Source of the DNA: Calliopsis andreniformis
Lineage: Eukaryota > Arthropoda > Insecta > Hymenoptera > Andrenidae
DNA length: 64,000 bases
Reading direction: 5' to 3'
NCBI RefSeq assembly: GCF_051401765.1
Contig: NW_027480423.1
Coordinates: 17,112,001 to 17,176,000 of the forward strand
The position numbers were made by a program, and so were the translations under genes. This document shows, piece by piece, positions 25,101-39,022 of the stretch (position 1 is the stretch's first letter; the number at the start of each line of letters is the position of its first letter). A model generated the notes under the pieces. It did not search any database. It saw only the letters and a program-made list of their open reading frames with translations, and was not told where the DNA came from.

Positions 25101-25550
25101 GTTGTATTTATATTGTATTTTATGCCTCTGGCGTTGACTTCTAAGGCCCTAGCTAGTCGATCTAGTGGAGCAACGCCCTAGGCTGAAGCCTAGGTTGCCC
25201 GGAACGTAGAAATGACCATCACTTTCAAACTGGTTGCAATTAATCCTGTTATACGATGGAAAAGCTGTTGTATTTCTATTGCATTTTATGCTGCGGGCGA
25301 TGACTTCTAAGGCCCTAACTATTCAATCTGTTGGGGCAACGCCCTAGAGTGAAGCCTAGGTTGCTCGGAATGTAGAAATGACCATAACTTTCACACTGGT
25401 TGCAATTATTCGTTTTATACGATGGAAAAACTGTTGCATTTATATTGTATTTTATGCTTCTGGCGTCCACTTCTTAGGCCCTAACTATTCGACCTGGTGG
25501 AACAACGCCCTAGGGTGAAGCCTGGGTTGCCCAGAACGTAGAAATGACCA
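22191..25550 (+). repeat. Mosaic of short related segments
   Basis: Within about 20 units, 22,500-22,830 and 23,000-23,330 are partners at 498 bp (3 units), sharing GTTGACCGGAACG and ATAAGTTTCATAATGGCTGC. 23,220-23,550 resembles 28,198-28,520 (shift 4,978). 24,230-24,480 resembles 28,544-28,794 (shift 4,314). 24,750-25,550 copies 20,435-21,235 (shift 4,315, 26 units less 1 bp). It links the 25-unit family on the left to the long blocks on the right. Confidence 0.75.
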
Positions 25551-26949
25551 TAACTTTCACACGGATTGCAATTGTTCCTGTTATAGGATGGAAAGACTGT
25601 TGTATCTTTATTGCATTTTATGCTTCTGGCGTTCACTTCTTAGGCCCTAACTATTCGACCTGGTGGAACAACGACCTAGAGTGAAGCCTAGGTTGCTCGG
25701 AACGTAGAAATGACCATTACCTTCACACTGTTTGCAATTATTCATTTTATACGATGGCGAAGCTGTTGTATTTATATTGTATTTTATGCTTCCGGCGTTA
25801 ACTTCTAAGGCCGTAGCTATCAGATGTGGAGCAGCAACGCCCTAGAGTGACGCGTAGGTTGCCAGGCACGTAGAAATGACCATTACTTTCACAATGTTCG
25901 CAATCATTCATTTTATACGATGGAAAAACTGTTGTACTTATATGGTATTTTATTCTCCTGGCGTTGACTTCTTAGGCCCTAACTATTTGATCTGGTGGAG
26001 CACCGCCCTAGAGTGAAGCCTAGGTTGCCCGGAACGTAGACCATACCATTACCTTCACACTGGTGGAAATTATTCCTGTTATGCGATGGAAAAACTCTTG
26101 CATCTTTATTGTATTTTATGCTTCGGGCGTTGACTCCTAAGGCCCTAACTATTCGATCTGGTGGAGCACGCCCTAGAGTGAAGCCTAGATTGCCCGGAAC
26201 GTAGAAATGACCATAACTTTCACACTGGTTGCTATTATTCGTTTTAAACAATGGAAATCTGTTCTATTTATATTGCGTTTTATGCTTCTGGCATTGAATT
26301 CTAAGTCCCTAGCTATTCGATCTGGTGGAGCAACGCCCTAGAGTGAAGCCTAGGTTGCCCGGAACGTAGAAATGACCATTACATGCACAGTGTTTGTAGT
26401 TATTCATTTTATACGATGGAAAAGCTGTTGTATTTATATTGTATTTTATGCTCCTGGCGTTGACTTCTAAGGCCATAGCTATTAGACGTGGTGGAGCAAC
26501 GCCCTAGAGTGACGCCTGGGTTGACCGGAACGTAGAAATGACCAGTACTTTCACACTGGTTGCAGTTATTCGTTTTATACAATGGAAAAACTGTACTATT
26601 TATTTTGCATTTTATGCTTCGGGCGTTGACTTCCAAGGCCCTAGCTATTCCATCTGGTGGAGCAACGCTCTAGCGTGAAGCCTAGGTTGCCCGGAATGTA
26701 GAAATGACAATTACTTCCACACTGTTTGCAAATATACATTATATACGATGGAAATGCTGTTGTACTTATATTGTAATTTATGCTTCTGGCATTGACTTCT
26801 TAGGCCGTAACTATTTGACCTGGTGGAGCACCGCCCTAGAGTGAAGCCTAGGTTGCCCGGAACGTAGAACATACCATTACCTTCACACTGGTTGCAATTA
26901 TTCCTGTTGTATGATGGAAAAACTGTTGCACCTTTATTGTATTTTATGC

Positions 26950-27290
26950 TTCTGGCGCTGACTTCATAGGCCCTAAATATTCGATCTGGTGGAGCAACGT
27001 CCTAGAGTGAAGCCTAGGTTGACCGGAACGTAGAAATGACCATAACTTTCACACTGGCTACCATTATTCGTTTTATACGATGGAAAAGCTGTTGAATTTA
27101 TATCGTATTTTATGCTTCTGGCGCGGACTTCATAGGCCCTAAATATTCGATCTGGTGGAGCAACGTCCTAGAGTGAAGCCTAGGTTGACCGGAACGTAGA
27201 AATGACCATAACTTTCACACTGGTTACCATTATTCGTTTTATACGATGGAAAAGCTGTTGAATTTATATCGTATTTTATGCTTCTGGCGT
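26950..27290 (+). repeat. Single-unit tandem duplication
   Basis: Two adjacent units share CTTCATAGGCCCTAAATATT, GCAACGTCC, GTTGACCGGAACG and ACCATTATTCG at a shift of 166 bp, with few differences (GCGCTGAC against GCGCGGAC). Copies lie near 32,923-33,263 and 40,556-40,896 through block duplication. Confidence 0.8.
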
Positions 27291-30269
27291 TGACTTCTTA
27301 GGCCCTAACTATTCCATCTGGTGTAACAACACCCTAGGGTGTATCCTAGGTTGCCCGGAAAGTAGAAATGACCATAACTTACATACTGGTTGCAATTATT
27401 CGTTTTATATAATGGAAAAACTGTTGTATTTATATTGTATTTTATGCTTCTGGCGTTCACTTCTTAGGGCCTAACTATTCGATCTGAAGGAACAATGCCC
27501 TAGGGTGAAGCCTAGGTTGCCCGGAACGTAGAAATGACCATAACTTTTACACTGGCAGCAATTATTCGTTTTATACAATGGAAAAACTGTTCTATTTATA
27601 TTGTATTTTATGCTTCGGGCGTTGACTTCTTTGGCCCTAACAATTCGATCTGGTGGAGCAACGCCCTAGAGTGAAGCCTAGGTTCCCTGGGCCGTACTAC
27701 TGACCATCACTTTCACACGGGTTGCAATTATTCCGGTTATAGGATGGAAAGACTGTTGTATTTTTATTGCATTTTATGCTTCTGGCGTTCACTTCTTAGG
27801 CCCTGACTATTCGATCTGGTGGAGCAACGCCCTAGGGTGAAGCCTAGGTTGCCCGGAACGTAGAAATGACCATAACTTTTACACTGGTAGCAATTATTCG
27901 TTTTATCCAATGGAAAAACTGTTCTATTTATTTTGTATTTTATGCTTCGGGCGTTGACTTCTAAGGCCCTAACTGTTTGATCTGGTGGAGCAACGCCCTA
28001 GAGTGAAGCATAGGTTGCTCAGAATGTAGAAATAACCATAACCTTCACACTGGTTGCAATTATTCGTTTTTTACGATGGAAAAGCTGTTGTATTTATATT
28101 GTATTTTATGACTCTGGCGTTGACTTCTAAGGCCCTAGCTATTCGATCTAGTGGAGCAACGCCCTAGAGTGAAGCCTAGGTTGCCCGGAACGTAGAAATG
28201 ACAATAAGTTTCATAATGGTTGCAATCATTCGTTTTATACAATGGAAAAACTGTTGTATTTATATTGTATTTTGTGCTTCTGGCGTTGACTTCTTAGGCC
28301 CTAACTATTCGATCTGGTGGAGCAATGCCTCAGAGTTAAGTCTAGGATGCCCGAAACGCCGAAATGATCATTACTTACACGCTTGTTGCAATTATTCCTG
28401 TTATACGATGAAAAGACCGTTGTATTTTTATTGTATTTTATGCTTCAGGCGTAGGCTTCTAAGGCCGTAGCTATTCGATATGGTGGAGCACCGCCCTAGA
28501 GTGAAGCCTAGGTTGCTCGGAATATAGAAATGACCATCACTTTCAAACAGGTTGCAATTAATCCTGTTATACGATGGAAAAGCTGCTGTATTTTTATTGC
28601 ATTTTATGCTTCGGGCGTTGACTTCTAAGGCCCTGACTATTCAATCTGTTGTAGCAACGCCCTAGAGTGAAGCCTAGGTTGCTCGGAATGTAGAAATAAC
28701 CATAGCTTTCACACTGGTTGCAATTATTCGTTTTATACGATGGAAAAACTGTTGTATTTATATTGTATTTTATGCTTCTGGCGTTCACTTCTTAGGCCCT
28801 AACTATTGGATCTGGTGGAACAACGCCCTAGGGTGAAGCCTAGGTTGCCCGGAACGTAGAAATGACCATAACTTCACACTGGTTGCTATTATTCGTTTTA
28901 TACGATGAAAAATCTGTAATATTTATATTGCATTTTATGCTTCTGGCGTTGACTTCTTAGGCCCTAACTATTCGATCTGGTGGAACAACGCCCTAGAGTG
29001 AAGCCTGCGATGCCCGGGACGTAGAAATGATCATTACCTTCACGCCTGTTGCAATTATTCCTGTTATACGATGAAAAAACTGTTGTATTTTTATTGCATT
29101 TTTTCCTTCAGGCGTTGACTTCTAAGGCCGTAGCTATTCGATGTGGTGGAGCAACGCCCTAGAGTGACGTCTAGGTTGCCAGGAACGTAGAAATGACCAT
29201 TACTTTCACAATGTTTGCAATTATTCACTTTATACAATGGAAAAACTGTTGTACTTATATAGTATTTTATTCTCCTGCCGTTGACTTCTTAGGCCCTGTC
29301 TGTTCGATCTGGTGTCACAGCGCCCTAGAATGAAGCCTAGGTTGCCCGGAACGTAGAAATGACCATAACTTTCTCACTGGTTACCATTATTCGTTTTATA
29401 CGATCGAAAAGCTGTTGTATTTACATCGTATTTTATGCTTCTGGCGTTGACTTCTTAGGCCCTAACAGTTCCATCTGGTGGAACAACGCACTAGAGTGAA
29501 GCGTGCGATGCCCGGAACGTAGAAATGATCATTACCTTCACGCTTGTTGCAATTATTCGTATTATACGATGAAAAAACTGTTGTATTTTTATTGCAATTT
29601 TTTGCTTCAGGCGTTGACTTCTAAGATCGTAGCTATTCGATGTGGTGGAGCAACGCCCTAGAGTGACGCCTATGTTGCCCGGAACGTAGAAATGACCATA
29701 ACTTTCACACTAGTTGCCATTATTCGTATTATACGATGGAAAAGCTGTTGTATTTATATCGTATTTTATGCTTCTGGCGTTGACTTCTTAGGCCCCAACT
29801 ATTCCATCTGGTGGAGCAACCCCCTATGGTGAAGCCTAGGTTGCCCGGAACGTAGAAATGACCATAACTTTCACACTGGAAACAATTATTCGTTTTATAC
29901 ATGGAACAGCTGTTCTATTTATCTTATATTTTATGCTTCGGGCGTTGACCTCTAAGGCCCTAACTATTCGATCTGGTGGAGCAACGGCCTAGAGTGAAGC
30001 CTAGGTTGCCCGGAACGTAGAAATGACCATAGCTTTCACACTGGTTGCTATTATTCGTTTTATACGATGGAAAAACTCTTATATTTATATTGTATTTTAT
30101 GCTTCTGCCGTTGACTTCTTGGGCCCTAACTATTCGATCTGGTGGAACAACGCCCCAGAGTGAAGCCTAGGTTGACCGGAACGTAGAAATGACCATCACT
30201 TTCATACTGGTTGCAATTATTCCTGTTATTCGATGGAAAAACTGTTGTATATTTATCGTATTTTATGCT

Positions 30270-30930
30270 TCAGGCGATGACTTCTACGGCCGTAGCTATT
30301 CGATGTGGCGGAGTAACGCCCTAGAGTGAAACCTGGGTTACCCGGATCGTAGAAATGACCATCACTTTCACAATGGTTGGAATTATTCCTGTTATTCGAT
30401 GGTAAACCTGTTGTATTTTTATTGTATTGTATGCTTCAGGCGATGACTTCTAATGCCCTAACTATCCGATCTGGTGGAGCAACGCCCAAGAGTGATGCCT
30501 AGGTTGCCCGGAACGTAGAAATGACCATTACCTTCACGCTTGCTGCAATTATTCCTGTTATACGATGAAAAAACTGTTGTATTTTTATTGCATTTTATGC
30601 TTCAGGTGTTGACTTCTACGGCCGTAGCTATTCGATGTGGCGGAGTAACGCCCTAGAGTGAAACCTGGGTTACCCGGATCGTAGAAATGACCATCACTTT
30701 CACAATGGTTGGAATTATTCCTGTTATTCGATGGTAAACCTGTTGTATTTTTATTGTATTGTATGCTTCAGGCGATGACTTCTAATGCCCTAACTATTCG
30801 ATCTGGTGTAGCAACGCCCTAGTGTGAAGCCTAGATTGCCCGGAACGTTGAAATGACCATAACCTTCACACTGGTTGCTAATATTCGTTTTATACGGTGG
30901 AAAAACTGTTATATTTATATTGTATTTTAT
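30270..30930 (+). repeat. Two-unit tandem duplication with TTGGAATTATTCC units
   Basis: CGATGTGGCGGAGTAACGCC, GTGAAACCTGGGTTACCCGG, CACAATGGTTGGAATTATTC and GATGGTAAACCTG occur near 30,301-30,410 and again near 30,633-30,742, a shift of 332 bp. A third related unit is near 31,185. The set is repeated in copies 2 and 3 of the long block (from about 36,243 and 43,876). Confidence 0.8.
30883..30899 (+). other. CENP-B-box-like motif, 8 of 9 fixed bases
   Basis: The site TTCGTTTTATACGGTGG again has CGGT in place of CGGG. It lies inside the 5,973-bp block and is repeated in the other two block copies (near 36,856 and 44,489), so amplification has tripled it. Confidence 0.5.
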
Positions 30931-31389
30931 ACTTATGGCGTTGAATTCTAAGTCCCTAGCTATTTGATCTGGTGGAGCAACGCCCTAGAGTGAAACCTAG
31001 GTTACCCGGAACGTAGAAATGACCAGTACTTTCACACTGTTTGCAGTTATTCCTGTTATACGATGGAAAAACTGTTGCACCTTTATTGTATTTTATGCTT
31101 CTGGCGTTGACTTCTAAGGCCCTAACTATTCGATCAGGTGGAGCAACGCCCTAGAGTGAAACCTAGGTTGGTCGAAATGTAGAAATGACCATCACTTTCA
31201 CAATGGTTGGAATTATTCCTGTTATACGATGGTAAACCTGTTGTATTTTTATTGTATTGTATGCTTCAGGCGATGACTTCTAAGGCCCTAACTATTCGAT
31301 CTGGTGTAGCAACGCCCTAGTGTGAAGCCTAGATTGCCCGGAACGTTGAAATGACCATAACTTTCACACTGGTCGCTATTATTCGTTTT

Positions 31390-34300
31390 ATACGATGGAA
31401 AAACCGTTCTATTTATTTTGTATTTTATGCTTCAGGCATTGACTTCTTTGGCCCTAACAATTCGATCTGGTGGAGCAGCGCCCTAGAGTGAAGCCTAGGT
31501 TGCCTGGAACGTACAAATGACAATCACTTTCACACGGATTGCAATTGTTCCTGTTATAGGATGGAAAGACTGTTGTATCTTTATTGCATTTTATGCTTCT
31601 GGCGTTCACTTCTTAGGCCCTAACTATTCGACCTGGTGGAACAACGACCTAGAGTGAAGCCTAGGTTGCTCGGAACGTAGAAATGACCATTACCTTCACA
31701 CTGTTTGCAATTATTCATTTTATACGATGGCGAAGCTGTTGTATTTATATTGTATTTTATGCTTCCGGCGTTAACTTCTAAGGCCGTAGCTATCAGATGT
31801 GGAGCAGCAACGCCCTAGAGTGACGCGTAGGTTGCCAGGCACGTAGAAATGACCATTACTTTCACAATGTTCGCAATCATTCATTTTATACGATGGAAAA
31901 ACTGTTGTACTTATATGGTATTTTATTCTCCTGGCGTTGACTTCTTAGGCCCTAACTATTTGATCTGGTGGAGCACCGCCCTAGAGTGAAGCCTAGGTTG
32001 CCCGGAACGTAGACCATACCATTACCTTCACACTGGTGGAAATTATTCCTGTTATGCGATGGAAAAACTCTTGCATCTTTATTGTATTTTATGCTTCGGG
32101 CGTTGACTCCTAAGGCCCTAACTATTCGATCTGGTGGAGCACGCCCTAGAGTGAAGCCTAGATTGCCCGGAACGTAGAAATGACCATAACTTTCACACTG
32201 GTTGCTATTATTCGTTTTAAACAATGGAAATCTGTTCTATTTATATTGCGTTTTATGCTTCTGGCATTGAATTCTAAGTCCCTAGCTATTCGATCTGGTG
32301 GAGCAACGCCCTAGAGTGAAGCCTAGGTTGCCCGGAACGTAGAAATGACCATTACATGCACAGTGTTTGTAGTTATTCATTTTATACGATGGAAAAGCTG
32401 TTGTATTTATATTGTATTTTATGCTCCTGGCGTTGACTTCTAAGGCCATAGCTATTAGACGTGGTGGAGCAACGCCCTAGAGTGACGCCTGGGTTGACCG
32501 GAACGTAGAAATGACCAGTACTTTCACACTGGTTGCAGTTATTCGTTTTATACAATGGAAAAACTGTACTATTTATTTTGCATTTTATGCTTCGGGCGTT
32601 GACTTCCAAGGCCCTAGCTATTCCATCTGGTGGAGCAACGCTCTAGCGTGAAGCCTAGGTTGCCCGGAATGTAGAAATGACAATTACTTCCACACTGTTT
32701 GCAAATATACATTATATACGATGGAAATGCTGTTGTACTTATATTGTAATTTATGCTTCTGGCATTGACTTCTTAGGCCGTAACTATTTGACCTGGTGGA
32801 GCACCGCCCTAGAGTGAAGCCTAGGTTGCCCGGAACGTAGAACATACCATTACCTTCACACTGGTTGCAATTATTCCTGTTGTATGATGGAAAAACTGTT
32901 GCACCTTTATTGTATTTTATGCTTCTGGCGCTGACTTCATAGGCCCTAAATATTCGATCTGGTGGAGCAACGTCCTAGAGTGAAGCCTAGGTTGACCGGA
33001 ACGTAGAAATGACCATAACTTTCACACTGGCTACCATTATTCGTTTTATACGATGGAAAAGCTGTTGAATTTATATCGTATTTTATGCTTCTGGCGCGGA
33101 CTTCATAGGCCCTAAATATTCGATCTGGTGGAGCAACGTCCTAGAGTGAAGCCTAGGTTGACCGGAACGTAGAAATGACCATAACTTTCACACTGGTTAC
33201 CATTATTCGTTTTATACGATGGAAAAGCTGTTGAATTTATATCGTATTTTATGCTTCTGGCGTTGACTTCTTAGGCCCTAACTATTCCATCTGGTGTAAC
33301 AACACCCTAGGGTGTATCCTAGGTTGCCCGGAAAGTAGAAATGACCATAACTTACATACTGGTTGCAATTATTCGTTTTATATAATGGAAAAACTGTTGT
33401 ATTTATATTGTATTTTATGCTTCTGGCGTTCACTTCTTAGGGCCTAACTATTCGATCTGAAGGAACAATGCCCTAGGGTGAAGCCTAGGTTGCCCGGAAC
33501 GTAGAAATGACCATAACTTTTACACTGGCAGCAATTATTCGTTTTATACAATGGAAAAACTGTTCTATTTATATTGTATTTTATGCTTCGGGCGTTGACT
33601 TCTTTGGCCCTAACAATTCGATCTGGTGGAGCAACGCCCTAGAGTGAAGCCTAGGTTCCCTGGGCCGTACTACTGACCATCACTTTCACACGGGTTGCAA
33701 TTATTCCGGTTATAGGATGGAAAGACTGTTGTATTTTTATTGCATTTTATGCTTCTGGCGTTCACTTCTTAGGCCCTGACTATTCGATCTGGTGGAGCAA
33801 CGCCCTAGGGTGAAGCCTAGGTTGCCCGGAACGTAGAAATGACCATAACTTTTACACTGGTAGCAATTATTCGTTTTATCCAATGGAAAAACTGTTCTAT
33901 TTATTTTGTATTTTATGCTTCGGGCGTTGACTTCTAAGGCCCTAACTGTTTGATCTGGTGGAGCAACGCCCTAGAGTGAAGCATAGGTTGCTCAGAATGT
34001 AGAAATAACCATAACCTTCACACTGGTTGCAATTATTCGTTTTTTACGATGGAAAAGCTGTTGTATTTATATTGTATTTTATGACTCTGGCGTTGACTTC
34101 TAAGGCCCTAGCTATTCGATCTAGTGGAGCAACGCCCTAGAGTGAAGCCTAGGTTGCCCGGAACGTAGAAATGACAATAAGTTTCATAATGGTTGCAATC
34201 ATTCGTTTTATACAATGGAAAAACTGTTGTATTTATATTGTATTTTGTGCTTCTGGCGTTGACTTCTTAGGCCCTAACTATTCGATCTGGTGGAGCAATG

Positions 34301-37300
34301 CCTCAGAGTTAAGTCTAGGATGCCCGAAACGCCGAAATGATCATTACTTACACGCTTGTTGCAATTATTCCTGTTATACGATGAAAAGACCGTTGTATTT
34401 TTATTGTATTTTATGCTTCAGGCGTAGGCTTCTAAGGCCGTAGCTATTCGATATGGTGGAGCACCGCCCTAGAGTGAAGCCTAGGTTGCTCGGAATATAG
34501 AAATGACCATCACTTTCAAACAGGTTGCAATTAATCCTGTTATACGATGGAAAAGCTGCTGTATTTTTATTGCATTTTATGCTTCGGGCGTTGACTTCTA
34601 AGGCCCTGACTATTCAATCTGTTGTAGCAACGCCCTAGAGTGAAGCCTAGGTTGCTCGGAATGTAGAAATAACCATAGCTTTCACACTGGTTGCAATTAT
34701 TCGTTTTATACGATGGAAAAACTGTTGTATTTATATTGTATTTTATGCTTCTGGCGTTCACTTCTTAGGCCCTAACTATTGGATCTGGTGGAACAACGCC
34801 CTAGGGTGAAGCCTAGGTTGCCCGGAACGTAGAAATGACCATAACTTCACACTGGTTGCTATTATTCGTTTTATACGATGAAAAATCTGTAATATTTATA
34901 TTGCATTTTATGCTTCTGGCGTTGACTTCTTAGGCCCTAACTATTCGATCTGGTGGAACAACGCCCTAGAGTGAAGCCTGCGATGCCCGGGACGTAGAAA
35001 TGATCATTACCTTCACGCCTGTTGCAATTATTCCTGTTATACGATGAAAAAACTGTTGTATTTTTATTGCATTTTTTCCTTCAGGCGTTGACTTCTAAGG
35101 CCGTAGCTATTCGATGTGGTGGAGCAACGCCCTAGAGTGACGTCTAGGTTGCCAGGAACGTAGAAATGACCATTACTTTCACAATGTTTGCAATTATTCA
35201 CTTTATACAATGGAAAAACTGTTGTACTTATATAGTATTTTATTCTCCTGCCGTTGACTTCTTAGGCCCTGTCTGTTCGATCTGGTGTCACAGCGCCCTA
35301 GAATGAAGCCTAGGTTGCCCGGAACGTAGAAATGACCATAACTTTCTCACTGGTTACCATTATTCGTTTTATACGATCGAAAAGCTGTTGTATTTACATC
35401 GTATTTTATGCTTCTGGCGTTGACTTCTTAGGCCCTAACAGTTCCATCTGGTGGAACAACGCACTAGAGTGAAGCGTGCGATGCCCGGAACGTAGAAATG
35501 ATCATTACCTTCACGCTTGTTGCAATTATTCGTATTATACGATGAAAAAACTGTTGTATTTTTATTGCAATTTTTTGCTTCAGGCGTTGACTTCTAAGAT
35601 CGTAGCTATTCGATGTGGTGGAGCAACGCCCTAGAGTGACGCCTATGTTGCCCGGAACGTAGAAATGACCATAACTTTCACACTAGTTGCCATTATTCGT
35701 ATTATACGATGGAAAAGCTGTTGTATTTATATCGTATTTTATGCTTCTGGCGTTGACTTCTTAGGCCCCAACTATTCCATCTGGTGGAGCAACCCCCTAT
35801 GGTGAAGCCTAGGTTGCCCGGAACGTAGAAATGACCATAACTTTCACACTGGAAACAATTATTCGTTTTATACATGGAACAGCTGTTCTATTTATCTTAT
35901 ATTTTATGCTTCGGGCGTTGACCTCTAAGGCCCTAACTATTCGATCTGGTGGAGCAACGGCCTAGAGTGAAGCCTAGGTTGCCCGGAACGTAGAAATGAC
36001 CATAGCTTTCACACTGGTTGCTATTATTCGTTTTATACGATGGAAAAACTCTTATATTTATATTGTATTTTATGCTTCTGCCGTTGACTTCTTGGGCCCT
36101 AACTATTCGATCTGGTGGAACAACGCCCCAGAGTGAAGCCTAGGTTGACCGGAACGTAGAAATGACCATCACTTTCATACTGGTTGCAATTATTCCTGTT
36201 ATTCGATGGAAAAACTGTTGTATATTTATCGTATTTTATGCTTCAGGCGATGACTTCTACGGCCGTAGCTATTCGATGTGGCGGAGTAACGCCCTAGAGT
36301 GAAACCTGGGTTACCCGGATCGTAGAAATGACCATCACTTTCACAATGGTTGGAATTATTCCTGTTATTCGATGGTAAACCTGTTGTATTTTTATTGTAT
36401 TGTATGCTTCAGGCGATGACTTCTAATGCCCTAACTATCCGATCTGGTGGAGCAACGCCCAAGAGTGATGCCTAGGTTGCCCGGAACGTAGAAATGACCA
36501 TTACCTTCACGCTTGCTGCAATTATTCCTGTTATACGATGAAAAAACTGTTGTATTTTTATTGCATTTTATGCTTCAGGTGTTGACTTCTACGGCCGTAG
36601 CTATTCGATGTGGCGGAGTAACGCCCTAGAGTGAAACCTGGGTTACCCGGATCGTAGAAATGACCATCACTTTCACAATGGTTGGAATTATTCCTGTTAT
36701 TCGATGGTAAACCTGTTGTATTTTTATTGTATTGTATGCTTCAGGCGATGACTTCTAATGCCCTAACTATTCGATCTGGTGTAGCAACGCCCTAGTGTGA
36801 AGCCTAGATTGCCCGGAACGTTGAAATGACCATAACCTTCACACTGGTTGCTAATATTCGTTTTATACGGTGGAAAAACTGTTATATTTATATTGTATTT
36901 TATACTTATGGCGTTGAATTCTAAGTCCCTAGCTATTTGATCTGGTGGAGCAACGCCCTAGAGTGAAACCTAGGTTACCCGGAACGTAGAAATGACCAGT
37001 ACTTTCACACTGTTTGCAGTTATTCCTGTTATACGATGGAAAAACTGTTGCACCTTTATTGTATTTTATGCTTCTGGCGTTGACTTCTAAGGCCCTAACT
37101 ATTCGATCAGGTGGAGCAACGCCCTAGAGTGAAACCTAGGTTGGTCGAAATGTAGAAATGACCATCACTTTCACAATGGTTGGAATTATTCCTGTTATAC
37201 GATGGTAAACCTGTTGTATTTTTATTGTATTGTATGCTTCAGGCGATGACTTCTAAGGCCCTAACTATTCGATCTGGTGTAGCAACGCCCTAGTGTGAAG

Positions 37301-38155
37301 CCTAGATTGCCCGGAACGTTGAAATGACCATAACTTTCACACTGGTCGCTATTATTCGTTTTATACGATGGAAAAACCGTTCTATTTATTTTGTATTTTA
37401 TGCTTCGGGCGTTGACTTCTAAGGCCCTAAATGTTTGATCTGGTGGAGCAACGACCTAGAGTGAAGCCTAGGTTGCCAGGAACGTAGAAATGACCATAAC
37501 TTTCACACTGGATGCTATTATTCGTTCTATACGGTGGAAAGACTGTTATATTTATATTGTATCTTATGCTTCTGGCGTTGACTTCTTAGGCCTTAACAAT
37601 TCGATCTGGTGGAACAACGCCCTAGAGTGAAGCCTAGGTTGCCTGGAACGTACAAATGACCATCACTTTCACACGGGTTGCAATTATTAATGTTATAGGC
37701 TGGAAAGACTGTTGTATTTTTATTGTATTTTATGCTTCAGGCGTTGACTTCTGAGGCCGTAGCTATTCGATGTCGTGGAAGAACGCCATAGAGTGAAGCC
37801 TAGGTTGCCCGGAACGTAGAAATGACCATAACTTTCATACTGGTTGCAATCATTCGTTTTATATGATGGAAGAACTGTTGTATTTATATTGTATTTTATG
37901 CTGCTGGCGTTCACTTCTTAGGCCCTAACTATTCGATCTGGTGGAACAACGCCCTGTCGTGAAGCCTAGGTTGCCGGGAACGTAGAAATGATCATAACTT
38001 TCACACTGGTCGCTATTATTCGTTTTATACGATGGAGAAACTGTTATATTTATATTGTATTTTATGCTTCTGGCGTTGCCTTCTTAGGCCCTAGCTGTTC
38101 GATCTGGTGGAACATCGCCCTAGAGTGAAGCCTAGGTTGCCCGGAACGTAGAAAT
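31390..38155 (+). repeat. Long higher-order block, copy 2 (7,633-bp period, 46 units, to copy 3)
   Basis: It matches 39,023-45,788 at a shift of 7,633 bp (46 units less 3 bp). I saw five substitutions: C33665/A41298, A33838/G41471, C35464/A43097, C35777/G43410 and G38139/T45772. Identity is thus about 99.9% over 6.8 kb if few were missed. Compared with copy 1 it extends further right (37,407-38,155), by about 4.5 units, and starts in the 31,431-31,523 junction sequence. Confidence 0.93.
37520..37536 (+). other. CENP-B-box-like motif, 8 of 9 fixed bases, TTCT spacer form
   Basis: The site reads TTCGTTCTATACGGTGG. The spacer differs from the common form while the fixed bases stay, and only the final G is missing. 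It is repeated at about 45,153-45,169 in the next block copy. Confidence 0.45.
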
Positions 38156-39022
38156 GACCATCACTTTCAAACTGGTTGCAATTAATCCTGTTATACGATG
38201 GAAAAGCTGTTGTATTTCTATTGCATTTTATGCTGCGGGCGATGACTTCTAAGGCCCTAACTATTCAATCTGTTGGGGCAACGCCCTAGAGTGAAGCCTA
38301 GGTTGCTCGGAATGTAGAAATGACCATAACTTTCACACTGGTTGCAATTATTCGTTTTATACGATGGAAAAACTGTTGCATTTATATTGTATTTTATGCT
38401 TCTGGCGTCCACTTCTTAGGCCCTAACTATTCGACCTGGTGGAACAACGCCCTAGGGTGAAGCCTGGGTTGCCCAGAACGTAGAAATGACCATAACTTTT
38501 ACACTGGTAGCAATTATTCGTTTTATACAATGGAAAAACTGTTGTATTTATATTGTACTTTATGCTTCTGGCGTTGACTTCTTAGGCCCTAACTATCCGA
38601 TCTGGTGGAGCAATGCCTCAGAGTTAAGTCTAGGATGCCCGAAACGCCGAAATGATCATTACTTTCACGCTTGTTGCAATTACTCCTGTTATACGATGAA
38701 AAGACCGTTGTATTTTTATTGTATTTTATGCCTCAGGCGTACTCTTCTAGGGCCGTAGATATTGGATATGGCGGAGCACCGCCCTAGAGTGAAGCCTAGG
38801 TTGCCCGGAACGTAGAAATGACCATAACTTTTACACTGGTAGCAATTATTCGTTTTATACAAAGGAAAAACTGTTCTATTTAATTTGTATTTTATGCTTC
38901 GAGCGTTGACTTCTAACGCCCTAACTGTTTGATCTGGTGGAGCAACGCCCTAGAGTGAAGCCTAGGTTGCCCGGAACGTAGAAATGACCATTACTTTAAC
39001 ACTGTTTGCAATTATTCCTTTT
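38156..39022 (+). repeat. Insert of 25-unit-family units between block copies 2 and 3
   Basis: Positions 38,156-38,485 match 25,214-25,543 (shift 12,942), including TTGGGGCAACGCC and CCTGGGTTGCCCAGAACG. From 38,486 it follows 21,231 and 11,933 onward, with the GCCTCAGAGTTAAGTCTAGG subfamily unit and then the ATACAAAGGAAAAAC unit. Its content belongs to the 25-unit family 17 kb to the left, not to the long block around it. Confidence 0.85.

Larger units (their letters stand above)
25551..31433 (+). repeat. Long higher-order block, copy 1 (5,973-bp period, 36 units)
   Basis: It matches 31,524-37,406 at a constant shift of 5,973 bp (36 units less 3 bp). I noticed no substitution in the lines I compared. 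The left boundary is at TTCACACGGATTGC (about 25,551) and the right at TGCTTCAGGC versus TGCTTCGGGC (about 31,433 against 37,406). Inside are single-unit and two-unit local duplications that are copied along with the block. Confidence 0.92.
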
